Positions 50,575 through 60,426 of a stretch of DNA of 64,000 bases are shown piece by piece (position 1 is the first letter of the stretch; each line of letters begins with the position of its first letter). The notes under the pieces were generated by a model, which was not told the DNA's origin, did not search any database, and saw only the letters and a list, made by a program, of their open reading frames with translations. The stretch comes from Leptospiraceae bacterium (GTDB taxonomy: Bacteria; Spirochaetota; Leptospiria; Leptospirales; Leptospiraceae). The DNA lies in the NCBI GenBank assembly GCA_024233835.1, contig JACKPC010000003.1, positions 342,501 through 406,500 on the forward strand, given 5' to 3'. The position numbers were made by a program, and so were the translations under genes.

Positions 50575-52188
50575 TCAGAAAGATTTTCCTCCTGAAAATA
50601 ATACCATCTTTTCATCTTTCGCTTTGTATTTATTTGTTTCTTCATCCAGGACCCAGCGCCTGCGATTCTGCACCCGCAGGATGAGGGGGCCTAAGGTTAC
50701 AGCTACTTCTCCAACACCCTGGGATTTATCATCGACTTTAAAGGCTTCACCGGTTCCATTGAAGCCTTTCTTTGTGTAAAAACCAGAAAGCAGGATGTAC
50801 GAACCGAGAGGAATATAAGCTCCTAAAAATACTCGAGAATTATCTTTTCCATCATAGTCTTCATAGGTCGCCTCTATTCCTAATTTATAATAGTTGAAAA
50901 TTAGAGTATGATAATATCCTTTTACTTTTTCAGCAAAACCATCCTGGTCTTCTGCGTAAGCGTATTTGGTTAGCGGGATTTCTCTATCGAGATCATACTG
51001 ATAACGTTCCACTTCGTAGAAGCTATCGAAATACATAGGTAAATAGGTAGGAGTCATTCTTCTATATTCGGGTTTGATAGTTAAGTTTACGTTTTTGTTT
51101 CCAATTTTGAAAATTACTCCGTAGTGTTGACCTTTCGCGTTATCTAACCTTCTCATGCGGTTGAAATCAGCGTAAGGCATTAGGGTTATAGACCTGGTAT
51201 TAATCAATGCAAATTCCAGATCGACTCCTACAACGCCGGCTCTTCTGGTTTCTTTGAGACCCGGGTTCATGTATTTATCCAGCTTTGCATGTCCGGTTGT
51301 ATCATAGTCCAGTGTGTATGGGGCTCTTCCATCTACCGCAGAGGTAAGACCGATGGCAAAGCGGTTCCAGATAGAATTTGGATCAAACCCACCTACCCGA
51401 ACAGGAATTGCACTGCGCTTTTTGGGAGGTTCTTTCTTTTCTTCTTTTTTAGGCTCGGTCTGCTTCCTTTCTGTTTTCTTGAGATCTTCATTTTCTACTT
51501 CTTCGATTACCCGTTTTCTACCGGCTTCATCCATCACATTTCCCGGCATTATCATAACCACATTGGAGGAATTACCCCGAATCGCATGGTATAAACCGCT
51601 CAGCACCCCGTAGGGACGAATATAGGCCCGGCCTGCATTTACTTCCTGTTTCCAGACAGAGTTGGTAAATACCTGTAAACCACCGTAGTCTGTATTTACA
51701 TCGGCCATAACTCCTAATTTATAGTTTTCTATCCTCTGGTTATTCACATAGCGGTTAATAATTGTACCGTGACCGATTTTACCATCAAACATTTTTCCTA
51801 TATAGAAGGAAAAAGTGACTTTCCCGGGCTCGTAGACACCATAATTTCCAAACCAGAGGTAGTTTAAAAGCCTCTGGTAATCTGAACGCTCATCGTAATC
51901 GACTGTGCGGACTTTGCCGAACTTGGCTTTGGGGTCGTAGGGCTCGTTATCCTTTATCAGAAGATTCAGGGGAATTTGAAACGATAGCCCCCAATCCTCT
52001 CCGTCACCAAGGTTGAAGCCGGGAGCGAGGTAGAGATAATAATCATTATTATAGTTATTCACCCCGGCATCGAGGGTGAACATCCCCTGTTCAGGCTTTA
52101 AATGCGTTCCTGCGGGTGTCCAGACCTGGCCGAAAAGTGAGGAATACATGGAAAAAAGGAAGAAAAATAGAAATAAAAATGATTTCAT
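50575..52188 (-). CDS. Hypothetical outer-membrane beta-barrel protein
   Basis: The 537-residue protein has a signal peptide (about 1-20, FLFSMYSSLFGQ). The body is made of alternating aromatic strands (YLYLAPGFNLGD, HYGVIFKIGNKNVNLTI, YHTLIFNYYKLGIEATYEDY), and the C-terminus is Phe. These features fit an outer-membrane barrel. A Lys/Glu-rich periplasmic insertion (about 235-260, KKTERKQTEPKKEEKKEPPK) splits it. No family is recognised. It is the first gene of the pair with the DUF4139-like gene. Confidence 0.68.
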   Translation of the reverse strand: MKSFLFLFFFLFSMYSSLFGQVWTPAGTHLKPEQGMFTLDAGVNNYNNDYYLYLAPGFNLGDGEDWGLSFQIPLNLLIKDNEPYDPKAKFGKVRTVDYDERSDYQRLLNYLWFGNYGVYEPGKVTFSFYIGKMFDGKIGHGTIINRYVNNQRIENYKLGVMADVNTDYGGLQVFTNSVWKQEVNAGRAYIRPYGVLSGLYHAIRGNSSNVVMIMPGNVMDEAGRKRVIEEVENEDLKKTERKQTEPKKEEKKEPPKKRSAIPVRVGGFDPNSIWNRFAIGLTSAVDGRAPYTLDYDTTGHAKLDKYMNPGLKETRRAGVVGVDLEFALINTRSITLMPYADFNRMRRLDNAKGQHYGVIFKIGNKNVNLTIKPEYRRMTPTYLPMYFDSFYEVERYQYDLDREIPLTKYAYAEDQDGFAEKVKGYYHTLIFNYYKLGIEATYEDYDGKDNSRVFLGAYIPLGSYILLSGFYTKKGFNGTGEAFKVDDKSQGVGEVAVTLGPLILRVQNRRRWVLDEETNKYKAKDEKMVLFSGGKSF

Positions 52189-52297
52189 AGGCTACTCCCA
52201 TGCCGGGATAAGGTAGTATTAAATGATAAAATAAAAATAAATCAAGAAAAATAAAAAATATAGGTCTACAACTCGGAAAGTCTGCTCACTTTTTTTA

Positions 52298-52306
52298 GGA
52301 AACTCT
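52298..52306 (+). repeat. Left target-site duplication of the IS
   Basis: GGAAACTCT abuts the left inverted repeat and is repeated identically at 53945-53953 beside the right one. A 9-bp duplication marks the insertion. Confidence 0.9.
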
Positions 52307-52330
52307 CAGCAATTCCCGCTTTAGAGTACA

Positions 52331-52353
52331 AGGCTTCTTTAAGCCTGTTTTTT
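52331..52353 (+). terminator. Rho-independent terminator inside the IS left end
   Basis: AGGCTT (52331-52336) pairs with AAGCCT (52341-52346) around a 4-nt loop and is followed by GTTTTTT. On the plus strand it would stop transcripts entering the IS from outside and running antisense to the transposase, a known insulating feature of IS ends. Confidence 0.6.
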
Positions 52354-52502
52354 AATCCATAACTTCCGGATTTCCTTCGAGGAAAAGAACCCAAAATACT
52401 TATGTATAGTAAAAATTGAGCTAAAATCATAGTAAAATTAGTACAAGGAAAAATGAATGAATAGCTCCTTCAGAAAATTTTTCACTGTTTTTAAAAATCT
52501 CG

Positions 52503-53843
52503 CTATGATGAATTTTCTCCTATAGAAATATTTGCTTTAAATCCATAAGCAATAGCCTGGAATAGTTGCTCCATAGATGAAAATTCAAATATTTCAAACA
52601 AGTTTCTTATCTTTTGCCAGAACAATCTTTTTGCATGAAAAGTTCCAAGTGCTTTTCGAAATAATGCACAGCTTGATTGTTGGATCTGATCTACAAGAAA
52701 AGCAAGTATCATAAGAGTTGCAAAGTTATTAGACAAATTCTTACTGCCATGTCCATAATTGTGTTCAAAGTGATAACCCTGATTTTTCAGAGTATTGAAG
52801 GTTTCATTTTCTATCTTCCATCGTGCTCTCGCGATTCGCATCAATTCATAAGCATTTTCTTTTGTAATTTCAATATCTGTAACCCAGCTAAAAGCAATCA
52901 TATGCTCTTTTTTATCAACCTGCTTATACTCAAGAACATTGACTTTGAGTTCTGAAGTCTCATTTAAAGAAATTTGGTTTGTAAAAGAAAAGTAATGAGA
53001 AAATCTATCTTTCTCTATACAGAATTGCTCTGTCTTTTTTAATTCCTGTAGCTTATCAAGTTGATTGTAAAGGTGTTTGTGATTTTTTTCTTTTGCACCT
53101 ATGATAAAGGATAGATTCTTCTCTTTCAGTAATTCAATGTGGGGAGCATTTGAAAACAGAGAATCCTCTACAAATATTGTTTTTAAATGAGGATGCTCTC
53201 TTCTAAAATCTTCAATAAATCGTTTAGAGGCGTTTAACTCACAGTCATTTTTTGTTTTCCCATCTTCGTTTGTAATAGGTTCAAACATAAGAGGGATAAC
53301 TTCTTTCTTATCCGGATGCACAATACAGGCACCATACATCATATGCTGGTAGAGAGTTTCACTTTTCTTATTCTTTACAAGACAGGATTTACAATGAATT
53401 TTTCCTGAAGAGAAGAATCCGGTTCCGTCCCCGGAAAGAATATAATAATCATCAAGGACACGATAAGATTCGAGAACCTTGCCACGCTGAAGTTTTGAAA
53501 AAAGGTTTTTATATATTTTCCTGAAAGCTCCTGTTGAAACTTCATCAACAATTTCTCTCATTTGAGTGTCAGAGGGTATCTCTTGAATCTTGTATATACT
53601 TTGAAGATTTTTATTCTTCACTTTTTCTCTTTCAAACTCAAGAAGTGATGCGTTCTTTTGAGAAAAGATAGCAAAGGCTGACATTAAAGCATCTGTTAGA
53701 GAAATCGAAGGATTGACCCTGTGGTCTGGAATTTTAGAAAATTCCTCCCGAATTGCTTGATAAAGTCCATCTGCTGATAAATCTACCCGTGCGTGTAACT
53801 CGTTTTTGGCTGGCATATAGTCAAAAAGACTATATCCCTGCAC
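52503..53843 (-). CDS. DDE transposase (IS4-like)
   Basis: The 446-residue transposase has candidate catalytic residues Asp139 (SGDGTGFFSSG), Asp227 (VEDSLFSN) and Glu345 or Glu347 in RARWKIENETFN, which is the YREK-like RWKIEN motif of IS4-type elements. A CKSC motif at 151-154 might bind zinc. The start ATG lies about 85 nt inside the right inverted repeat. No frameshift or early stop is seen, so it looks active. Confidence 0.88.
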   Translation of the reverse strand: MQGYSLFDYMPAKNELHARVDLSADGLYQAIREEFSKIPDHRVNPSISLTDALMSAFAIFSQKNASLLEFEREKVKNKNLQSIYKIQEIPSDTQMREIVDEVSTGAFRKIYKNLFSKLQRGKVLESYRVLDDYYILSGDGTGFFSSGKIHCKSCLVKNKKSETLYQHMMYGACIVHPDKKEVIPLMFEPITNEDGKTKNDCELNASKRFIEDFRREHPHLKTIFVEDSLFSNAPHIELLKEKNLSFIIGAKEKNHKHLYNQLDKLQELKKTEQFCIEKDRFSHYFSFTNQISLNETSELKVNVLEYKQVDKKEHMIAFSWVTDIEITKENAYELMRIARARWKIENETFNTLKNQGYHFEHNYGHGSKNLSNNFATLMILAFLVDQIQQSSCALFRKALGTFHAKRLFWQKIRNLFEIFEFSSMEQLFQAIAYGFKANISIGENSS

Positions 53844-53944
53844 AGGTACAAGCGATTTTTGATGAAAAAGTTTACGAAAGCTTTCCCTGTAAACCCAAAA
53901 ATCTTAGCCTTATCTGCCTGTTACAAGCAAAGCGGGAATTGCTG

Positions 53945-53953
53945 GGAAACTCT
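53945..53953 (+). repeat. Right target-site duplication of the IS
   Basis: GGAAACTCT, identical to 52298-52306, directly follows the right inverted repeat. Removing the IS and one copy restores a continuous intergenic sequence. Confidence 0.9.
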
Positions 53954-54067
53954 TACTGATGCTGGTTTATACTTTGACTTTTCGAAAATAAAAAATTAAA
54001 ATGTAGAAAATGAAAAAAAATTACAACATATATTGCAAACCTTGGACATAAATATTTTAAGCGGTAC

Positions 54068-54098
54068 TTGACAATTTAAAAAGAAAAAAACTTACAGT
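54068..54098 (+). promoter_or_regulatory. Candidate promoter of the CheB-CheR kinase gene
   Basis: TTGACA (54068-54073) is a consensus -35. A TACAGT box (54093-54098) follows at a long 19-bp spacer. The ATG at 54119 lacks a clear ribosome site. The promoter lies about 115 nt outside the IS and is not disturbed by it. Confidence 0.35.
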
Positions 54099-54118
54099 AC
54101 TCTGGGATAATACATATA

Positions 54119-57100
54119 ATGGATGAAATAAATAGAATAGAATCTAGTTTTCCTGTAGTAGCTATAGGAGCTTCTGCCGGTGGTCTTAAAGCTTTAGAAG
54201 AGTTTTTTCAGTTTATGCCGGAGGACAGTGGAGCTGCTTTCGTGGTAATTCAGCATCTTTCACCGGATTTTAAAAGTTTAATGAAAGAATTGTTGGAAAG
54301 AAAAACCGGTATGAATGTAAAACGAATTCAAAACGGGATGAGTTTGAATCCTAATACAATTTATTTGATTACTCCCAGGAATAATTTAATCATAGAGAAT
54401 CATTTTTTAAAACTTATAGAACAGGAAGAGCCACATCGACAGCATCCAAATTTTCCTATCGATTTATTTTTTCAATCCTTAGCTATTGATTTCAGGGATA
54501 ATGCGGTTGGTATTATTCTTTCCGGTACGGGTTCTGATGGAACAAGGGGAATTCAGGCTATCAGTGAAACGGGTGGACTTACTTTTGTGCAATCACCCGT
54601 AACCGCAGAATTTGATGGAATGCCCCAAAGTGCAATTACTTCCGGATATGCAGACCATGTTTTGTCTCCTTCTCAAATAGCAGGCACCTTATATAAAATT
54701 TTAAAGGAAGGTCGAGACCTTCATCTTCCGAAGGATGGAAGTTTTGTCGATATATCTTCTTCTGATTTAAAGAAGGTTATTAGCATTATTAATGTTTCTG
54801 AAAACTTTGATTTTTCAAATTATAAACCCAGTACTCTGATAAGAAGAATTTCCAGGAGAATTTCTTTAAGTGCTTGTGAGCGTATTCAAGATTATATGAA
54901 TCTATTGATTTCTACAGAAGAAGAAAGAATTCGTCTCAGGGAAGATTTAATGATTGGCGTAACTCGTTTCTTTCGAGATCCGGAATCCTGGGAAATTTTA
55001 GAAACAAAAATTATTCCTGACACCATCAATACAATAAAGGAAGGGGAGCAGTTGCGTGTTTGGATTCCGGCCTGTTCAACAGGAGAAGAAGCTTATTCTA
55101 TGGCAATGTTGATTGATGAATGCCTGAGCAAGATGAATAAGTCTATTATTGTAAAAATATTTGCGACAGATATTGATAATGCTGCATTGGGTAAAGCAGC
55201 AGAAGGAATTTATTCCCCCGGTTCTATTACTAATATAAGTCCCCATCGCTTAGAAAAATATTTTTTACTTCGATCGGGAAACTATCATGTTTCCAGAAAG
55301 CTTCGTGAAATGATAATTTTTGCTCCTCATAACCTGGCTAAAAACGCAGGCTTTTCCAGAGTACATCTTGTGAGTTGTAGAAATGTCTTAATTTATATGT
55401 TACCAACCCTTCAGCAAAGGGTTTTACGAATGCTACATTTTTCTTTGGAGGTAAACGGAGTCTTATTTTTGGGTTCTGCTGAAGCACCGGGTGATTTAAG
55501 CGATGAGTTCTTTGTGATAGATGAAAAGAATAAATTGTATAGGAAGAAAAGAGATATTCGCTTTGTTCCTCTGGGACATAGTTATGACTATTCAATACCT
55601 TCGGTTCATCATAAAGCAAAGGTACAGGATAATACAAGGAAAGAACTTTATCTAAATACTGCATTTTCTCTCTACATGAAAAGTGAAGGTAATTCAGCCT
55701 TTTTTGTGAATCGTAATAATGAAATCATACATATACTGGCAGATGAATTGAAATTGCTAAAACTATTAGAAGGAGAACTCACAAGACATATAAATCATAT
55801 TCTACTTTTGGACTTGAATGTACCGGTCAATACAGCTATCCATAGAGCCAGAAGAGAAAGACACAATGTGCAATATAGCGGGATTACTATCAATGTAAAT
55901 GATTTGACCCAGAACTTAAATATCCAGGTAATGTTTCATGACCAGATTGGTGGAGAAGATGTTTTACTTGTGATTATTCAAGTCTCGAAATTGCAAAATA
56001 ATTCTTTGGATAACCCAAAGATCTATGACCTTGATGATAATATAAGACAGAGGATTACAGAATTAGAGTTTGAATTACAACAAACAAGAGAAAACCTCCA
56101 AACTACTATTGAAGAGTTAGAAACTACTAATGAAGAACAACAGGCAACAAATGAAGAATTATTAGCTTCCAATGAGGAACTGCAAAGCACCAATGAAGAG
56201 TTACATTCTGTTAATGAAGAACTATATACGGTTAATACTGAATACCAGATAAAAATAAAACAACTAACAGAACTTACCAATGACATAGAAAACTTGCTTC
56301 GTAGCACGAATATTGGCGTAGTCTTTTTAGATAGAGAATTGAAAATACGAAAATTTACTCCGGCAGCGAGTATTGCTATAAATCTTTTAGAATCAGATAT
56401 TAAGCGACCTCTAAAACATATAACTCATAATCTTGATTGTCCTGATTTAATACCTATTCTTAAATTAGCTTTGGATACTGAAAAAGCAATAGAAAAAGAA
56501 GTGCAGCTAATCAATAATAATGATATATTCTTAATGAGGGTGAATCCGTACAAGCGAGAAGATGGAATTTGTACCGGTCTTGTAATCTCTTTTATTAATA
56601 TAAATGAGATTAAGAAAGTAGAAGAGCAACTTCAAAGAAGGACAAGGGAACTCGAAACCTTTTATAGTACTGCACCTTTAGGGCTTGCCCTCTTTGATAT
56701 GGATAAACGCTTTATTCGGATGAACAATTTATTTAATAAAGTTAATAATACTTCTTCTTTTCAATATCTTGGAAAAACTCCCCGTGAGTTATTTGGTGAA
56801 ATTGGAAAAGAGATTGAAAACTTATTAGAAAGTGTTAAGATGCTTAACAAACCTGTGTTTAACAAGGAAATTCAATATTTTGATAAAGATACTAATATAT
56901 TAATTACCTGGCTATGCAATTGCTATCCGGCAGACCTCGCCGATGGGTACAAAGTAATCGGTTTTACTACTACGGATATTACAGAATTAAAAAATACTCA
57001 AGTAGCCTTATATAACTCCGAGTTAAGGTTTCGTCATGTTGTGGAAAATATCAGGGAAGTTCTGTTTGTTATTTCTCGTGATGGTCAGATGATCTATATA

Positions 57101-58564
57101 AATTCTTTATATGAAGAAATATGGGGAAAATCGCGTGAAAGTGTCTATAAAGAACCTGATTCCTGGTTTGAAGCGATAGATGGAGAAGACAGAGTCAGAA
57201 TAAAAAATAGTCTTTATTTTCATTTAAAAAACGGAAAGGAAGTGGATGAAATTTTTAAAATAAGAGATGGTAAGGATAATCAACGCTGGATACAGATGAG
57301 AACCTATCCTGTTAAAGAAGGAGATGAATTCTTATATTTCGTTGGTATTGCTGAGGATATAACATCCAGAAAAAATTACGAAACTGAATTAAAGGAAGCA
57401 AAAGAATTAGCTCTTTCATCCAGTCGGGCTAAAACTGAGTTTTTAGCAAACATGAGTCATGAAATCAGAACTCCTATGAATGCGATATTAGGATATTCAG
57501 ATATATTGTATTCTCAAATACATGAAGTTGAATATAAAGAGTATCTGGAGTCGATTAAGTCCAGTGGGAATATTTTGCTGGGTCTGATAAACGATATATT
57601 AGATATTACAAAAATAGAAACAGATAAAATGGAAATACATAAAGAACCGGTAAATATTTATAAAATTATTAATGAAATGAAAAATCTTTTTCACGGAAAG
57701 TTACAGGAAAAAGATCTTAAGTTCTATATTAATACTCCGGAAGAAGGATATTTAATATTTATTATGGATGAACTTCGGATGAGACAGATTTTTTTAAACT
57801 TGATAGGTAATGCTATAAAATTTACAGATGCCGGAAGTATAGAGGTTTCTTTGACTGTTTTGAATGTAGATTTAGCATATGATGGAAAAACGATAGCTGA
57901 TATTGATATCCAAATAAAGGATACCGGGATTGGGATTCCGAAAGAAGAGCAGAATAGTATATTTGATATATTTAAACAGCATCCTTCTTTGGATAGAAAG
58001 AAATATGGTGGTACAGGCTTAGGTCTTTCAATCGTAAAGAAATTAATCGAAAAAATGAACGGGGAAATGAGTGTTGAAAGTGAAGAGGGGAAAGGAAGCA
58101 AGTTTATACTTCATTTTAAGGCAGTTGAAGTAGCTAGCCTATCTAAAGATGAAAAAAAAACCAGTAAGAATTTGAATCAGGATTTTTTAATAGGCAAGAG
58201 CATTTTAGTAGTAGATGATGTTACTTCCAATCGTGATGTAATTAGAGTTTATTTTAGGAAAAAAGATATAAAAATATTAGAATCATCTAATGGAATAAAT
58301 GCCCTTGAAGTATTACAACAAGAAAAGGTAGACCTCATTCTTATGGACTTGAGGATGCCGGTGATGGATGGATATGAAACAATGAAACATATTCGTAATA
58401 GTGAAATATGGAAAAATATACCGGTAATTGCGCTAACAGCCTCTGTATTTGGAAGAGCCGGAGAAGATGAACTGATGAAATATGGTTTTAAAAGTGTTTT
58501 ACAGAAACCTGTAATATTTGAAGAGCTATTAGAACAAATGAGAGAACTGTTTGCTGGATTATAA
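54119..58564 (+). CDS. CheB-CheR-PAS-histidine kinase-REC fusion
   Basis: The 1481-residue protein has six parts. The CheB methylesterase domain (about 10-200) shows its triad at Ser19 (IGASAGG), His46 (IQHLS) and Asp140 (GTGSDGT). The CheR methyltransferase domain (about 215-475) has DLMIGVTRFFRDPESWE and SCRNVLIYM. A long coiled coil (about 640-720) has repeated TNEEL/SNEEL heptads. Three PAS-like domains follow (about 722-835, 840-955, 965-1085). HisKA (His1114 in NMSHEIRTPMNAILGYS) and HATPase_c (IGNAIKFTDA, GGTGLGLSIV) follow, then a C-terminal REC (Asp1410 in LILMDLRMPVMDG). Such CheB-CheR kinases link methylation chemistry to two-component signalling. No MCP gene is nearby, so its methylation target is unknown. 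Confidence 0.93.
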   Translation: MDEINRIESSFPVVAIGASAGGLKALEEFFQFMPEDSGAAFVVIQHLSPDFKSLMKELLERKTGMNVKRIQNGMSLNPNTIYLITPRNNLIIENHFLKLIEQEEPHRQHPNFPIDLFFQSLAIDFRDNAVGIILSGTGSDGTRGIQAISETGGLTFVQSPVTAEFDGMPQSAITSGYADHVLSPSQIAGTLYKILKEGRDLHLPKDGSFVDISSSDLKKVISIINVSENFDFSNYKPSTLIRRISRRISLSACERIQDYMNLLISTEEERIRLREDLMIGVTRFFRDPESWEILETKIIPDTINTIKEGEQLRVWIPACSTGEEAYSMAMLIDECLSKMNKSIIVKIFATDIDNAALGKAAEGIYSPGSITNISPHRLEKYFLLRSGNYHVSRKLREMIIFAPHNLAKNAGFSRVHLVSCRNVLIYMLPTLQQRVLRMLHFSLEVNGVLFLGSAEAPGDLSDEFFVIDEKNKLYRKKRDIRFVPLGHSYDYSIPSVHHKAKVQDNTRKELYLNTAFSLYMKSEGNSAFFVNRNNEIIHILADELKLLKLLEGELTRHINHILLLDLNVPVNTAIHRARRERHNVQYSGITINVNDLTQNLNIQVMFHDQIGGEDVLLVIIQVSKLQNNSLDNPKIYDLDDNIRQRITELEFELQQTRENLQTTIEELETTNEEQQATNEELLASNEELQSTNEELHSVNEELYTVNTEYQIKIKQLTELTNDIENLLRSTNIGVVFLDRELKIRKFTPAASIAINLLESDIKRPLKHITHNLDCPDLIPILKLALDTEKAIEKEVQLINNNDIFLMRVNPYKREDGICTGLVISFININEIKKVEEQLQRRTRELETFYSTAPLGLALFDMDKRFIRMNNLFNKVNNTSSFQYLGKTPRELFGEIGKEIENLLESVKMLNKPVFNKEIQYFDKDTNILITWLCNCYPADLADGYKVIGFTTTDITELKNTQVALYNSELRFRHVVENIREVLFVISRDGQMIYINSLYEEIWGKSRESVYKEPDSWFEAIDGEDRVRIKNSLYFHLKNGKEVDEIFKIRDGKDNQRWIQMRTYPVKEGDEFLYFVGIAEDITSRKNYETELKEAKELALSSSRAKTEFLANMSHEIRTPMNAILGYSDILYSQIHEVEYKEYLESIKSSGNILLGLINDILDITKIETDKMEIHKEPVNIYKIINEMKNLFHGKLQEKDLKFYINTPEEGYLIFIMDELRMRQIFLNLIGNAIKFTDAGSIEVSLTVLNVDLAYDGKTIADIDIQIKDTGIGIPKEEQNSIFDIFKQHPSLDRKKYGGTGLGLSIVKKLIEKMNGEMSVESEEGKGSKFILHFKAVEVASLSKDEKKTSKNLNQDFLIGKSILVVDDVTSNRDVIRVYFRKKDIKILESSNGINALEVLQQEKVDLILMDLRMPVMDGYETMKHIRNSEIWKNIPVIALTASVFGRAGEDELMKYGFKSVLQKPVIFEELLEQMRELFAGL

Positions 58565-58596
58565 ATAAGGTAGAAGTACCGTAAGTTCTTATTTAT
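58561..58596. terminator. Weak AT-rich terminator-like hairpin
   Basis: ATAAATAAG (58561-58569) pairs with CTTATTTAT (58588-58596), overlapping the stop codon of the fusion kinase. The stem is AT-rich and the loop is 18 nt, so it is only a weak candidate between convergent genes. Confidence 0.3.
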
Positions 58597-58610
58597 TGAG
58601 GAGAATGAAA

Positions 58611-60386
58611 TTATACAAAATATTTATTTAGAGAGAGAAAATCAGATTGCATTTTTTCAATTTTAAAATTCGTTGCTGATTGATATAGTCTGTGGCTAAA
58701 TTTTTGTAGTTCATGTAGTTTGTGTTCATTGGCAAATTCAATAAGTTCTGTTGCGAAATCTTCAATTTCATTATTTAGTAAGTGAGCCTTTACTAAATGG
58801 AATTTGGAACTGAAAACAATTCTGAATAATTCAAGATAGTCTTTCGGGATAGATACCGTTTCAGGAGATGATTCAGTTAAGTATTTCGTAATTTCCTGAA
58901 GTAACTCATTTTTCTTGATCGGTTTTTGAAGATAGGCTTGAATTTTTTTTAAGGTCTCTGATTTATCTTCTTCTTTGTAAACTGCGGTAAGAGCTATAAT
59001 AGGAACCTGTTTTCCAATTTCGAGTTTTCTTATCTCTTCAATGGCAGTATAACCATCCATAATTGGCATTTGAAGGTCCATCAGGATAAGATCTATACTT
59101 CCATGTTTTGAAAAAATTTCAAGAGCTTCTTTTCCGTTATTAGCATCAAGAAGATTTAAATTATAGTTTTTTAAAAATTCCCTTATTACAAACCTATTGG
59201 AATCGATATCTTCAACAATGAGTACTGCTTTTTGATTAAAATCGTATGTAAGAATATTATTTCCAACTAAAATATTGGATGGTTCTTTTACTTCTTTGAT
59301 ATTCGGAAGAAAGACAGAAAATGTAGATCCTTTATTCGGACTGCTGATAACATGTATAGTACCTCCGAATAGTTGACATATGTTCTTTGTGATAGCTAAT
59401 CCAAGACCTGTTCCCTCGTAGTTATTTTTGCTATTTGCATTTTGTCGATTAAAAGAAAAAAAGATTTCTTCCTGTTTATCTTGTTGAATACCAATTCCCG
59501 TGTCAATGATTTCTATAGTTAAATCAAAATCTTTCTTTGAAACATAATGGCAGATTACAACTAATTTTATACTTCCTTCATGAGTGAACTTAAATGCGTT
59601 ACCAATCAGGTTTAGTAAAATTTGTTTTAGCCTGGTATCATCTATATTACAATAATCCGGTAAATTATTATCCAGGATTACTGAAAACTCGATTCCTTTT
59701 TCGAATTTATATTTTTTAAAGATTATTAAAAATTCATTGAATAGATCGCGAAGATTTACTACTTTATAATTCAATGTCAATTTGCCTGCTTCTAATTTAG
59801 AATATTCTAAAATATCATTAATCAGGTTTAAAAGAGTTTTTGCACTTATATCAATTCCTTCAAGAAATTCTTTTTTCTTTTCTTCATCGTTGACATATTT
59901 TAATAAATCGGCATAACCCAATACAGCATTTAAAGGGGTCCTAATTTCATGACTCATATTCGCCAAAAATTCGGACTTAGCTTTTTCTGCTTTTTGTGAT
60001 TTCAGAAGAGCTTCTTCGAAGCGAGCTTCATAATTTTTTCTTTCCGTAATATTCCTACAGGTAATCAATATTAGTGGTTCAAGATTATCCTTAGAAATGT
60101 TTCTTACAAGAACTTCAACTGGAATCAGGGCACCCGGACAGGTATGTAAGTTTGTTTCAAACTTAAGATATGGTTTTGTATGCTTATTAGAAAAAAAAAT
60201 AGATTTAATTTCCTGTAAAAAACCAGGAGCTATATCAGTTATATTTAAATTCTTAAATTCTTCCCGATTAAAGCCCAGCTCGGTACAGGTAATGTTATTA
60301 ACTTCCTTAAAATCTCCATTTTCATTGATGATAAACATAAAATCAATTGAATCGTAAAAGAGAAGTTTATACCAGAATTCATTCAT
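58611..60386 (-). CDS. PAS-histidine kinase-REC hybrid kinase
   Basis: The 591-residue cytoplasmic hybrid kinase has PAS (about 8-118), HisKA with His146 (NMSHEIRTPLNAVLGYADLL), HATPase_c (IGNAFKFTHE, YEGTGLGLAI) and REC with Asp437 (LILMDLQMPIMDG). A helical C-terminal domain follows (about 500-591) that resembles the histidine-less domain seen after many receivers. No phospho-His motif is visible in it. It converges on the CheB-CheR kinase and lies 40 nt downstream of the REC-kinase start's gene, on the same strand. Its input is unknown. Confidence 0.88.
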   Translation of the reverse strand: MNEFWYKLLFYDSIDFMFIINENGDFKEVNNITCTELGFNREEFKNLNITDIAPGFLQEIKSIFFSNKHTKPYLKFETNLHTCPGALIPVEVLVRNISKDNLEPLILITCRNITERKNYEARFEEALLKSQKAEKAKSEFLANMSHEIRTPLNAVLGYADLLKYVNDEEKKKEFLEGIDISAKTLLNLINDILEYSKLEAGKLTLNYKVVNLRDLFNEFLIIFKKYKFEKGIEFSVILDNNLPDYCNIDDTRLKQILLNLIGNAFKFTHEGSIKLVVICHYVSKKDFDLTIEIIDTGIGIQQDKQEEIFFSFNRQNANSKNNYEGTGLGLAITKNICQLFGGTIHVISSPNKGSTFSVFLPNIKEVKEPSNILVGNNILTYDFNQKAVLIVEDIDSNRFVIREFLKNYNLNLLDANNGKEALEIFSKHGSIDLILMDLQMPIMDGYTAIEEIRKLEIGKQVPIIALTAVYKEEDKSETLKKIQAYLQKPIKKNELLQEITKYLTESSPETVSIPKDYLELFRIVFSSKFHLVKAHLLNNEIEDFATELIEFANEHKLHELQKFSHRLYQSATNFKIEKMQSDFLSLNKYFV

Positions 60387-60426
60387 TATTTTTTGCTCGA
60401 TAAAAATTATTTACAATGATTGCATA

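Larger units (their letters stand above)
52307..53944. mobile_element. Complete insertion sequence, 1638 bp, IS4-like
   Basis: Left end CAGCAATTCCCGCTTT (52307-52322) and right end AAAGCGGGAATTGCTG (53929-53944) are perfect 16-bp inverted repeats. GGAAACTCT flanks both sides as a perfect 9-bp target duplication. One intact DDE transposase gene fills it. The insertion lies between the outer-membrane barrel gene and the CheB-CheR kinase gene and breaks neither. The perfect duplication and intact frame point to a recent event. The family (IS4, ISNCY or a relative) is inferred from the transposase only. Confidence 0.93.

Noticed and set aside
52503..54118. Disruption of the outer-membrane or kinase gene by the IS
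   Set aside because: Both flanking genes begin outside the target duplications and remain complete; the insertion is intergenic.
58611..58900. HPt phosphotransfer site at the end of the hybrid kinase
   Set aside because: The helical end lacks the HxxKG-like phospho-His motif.
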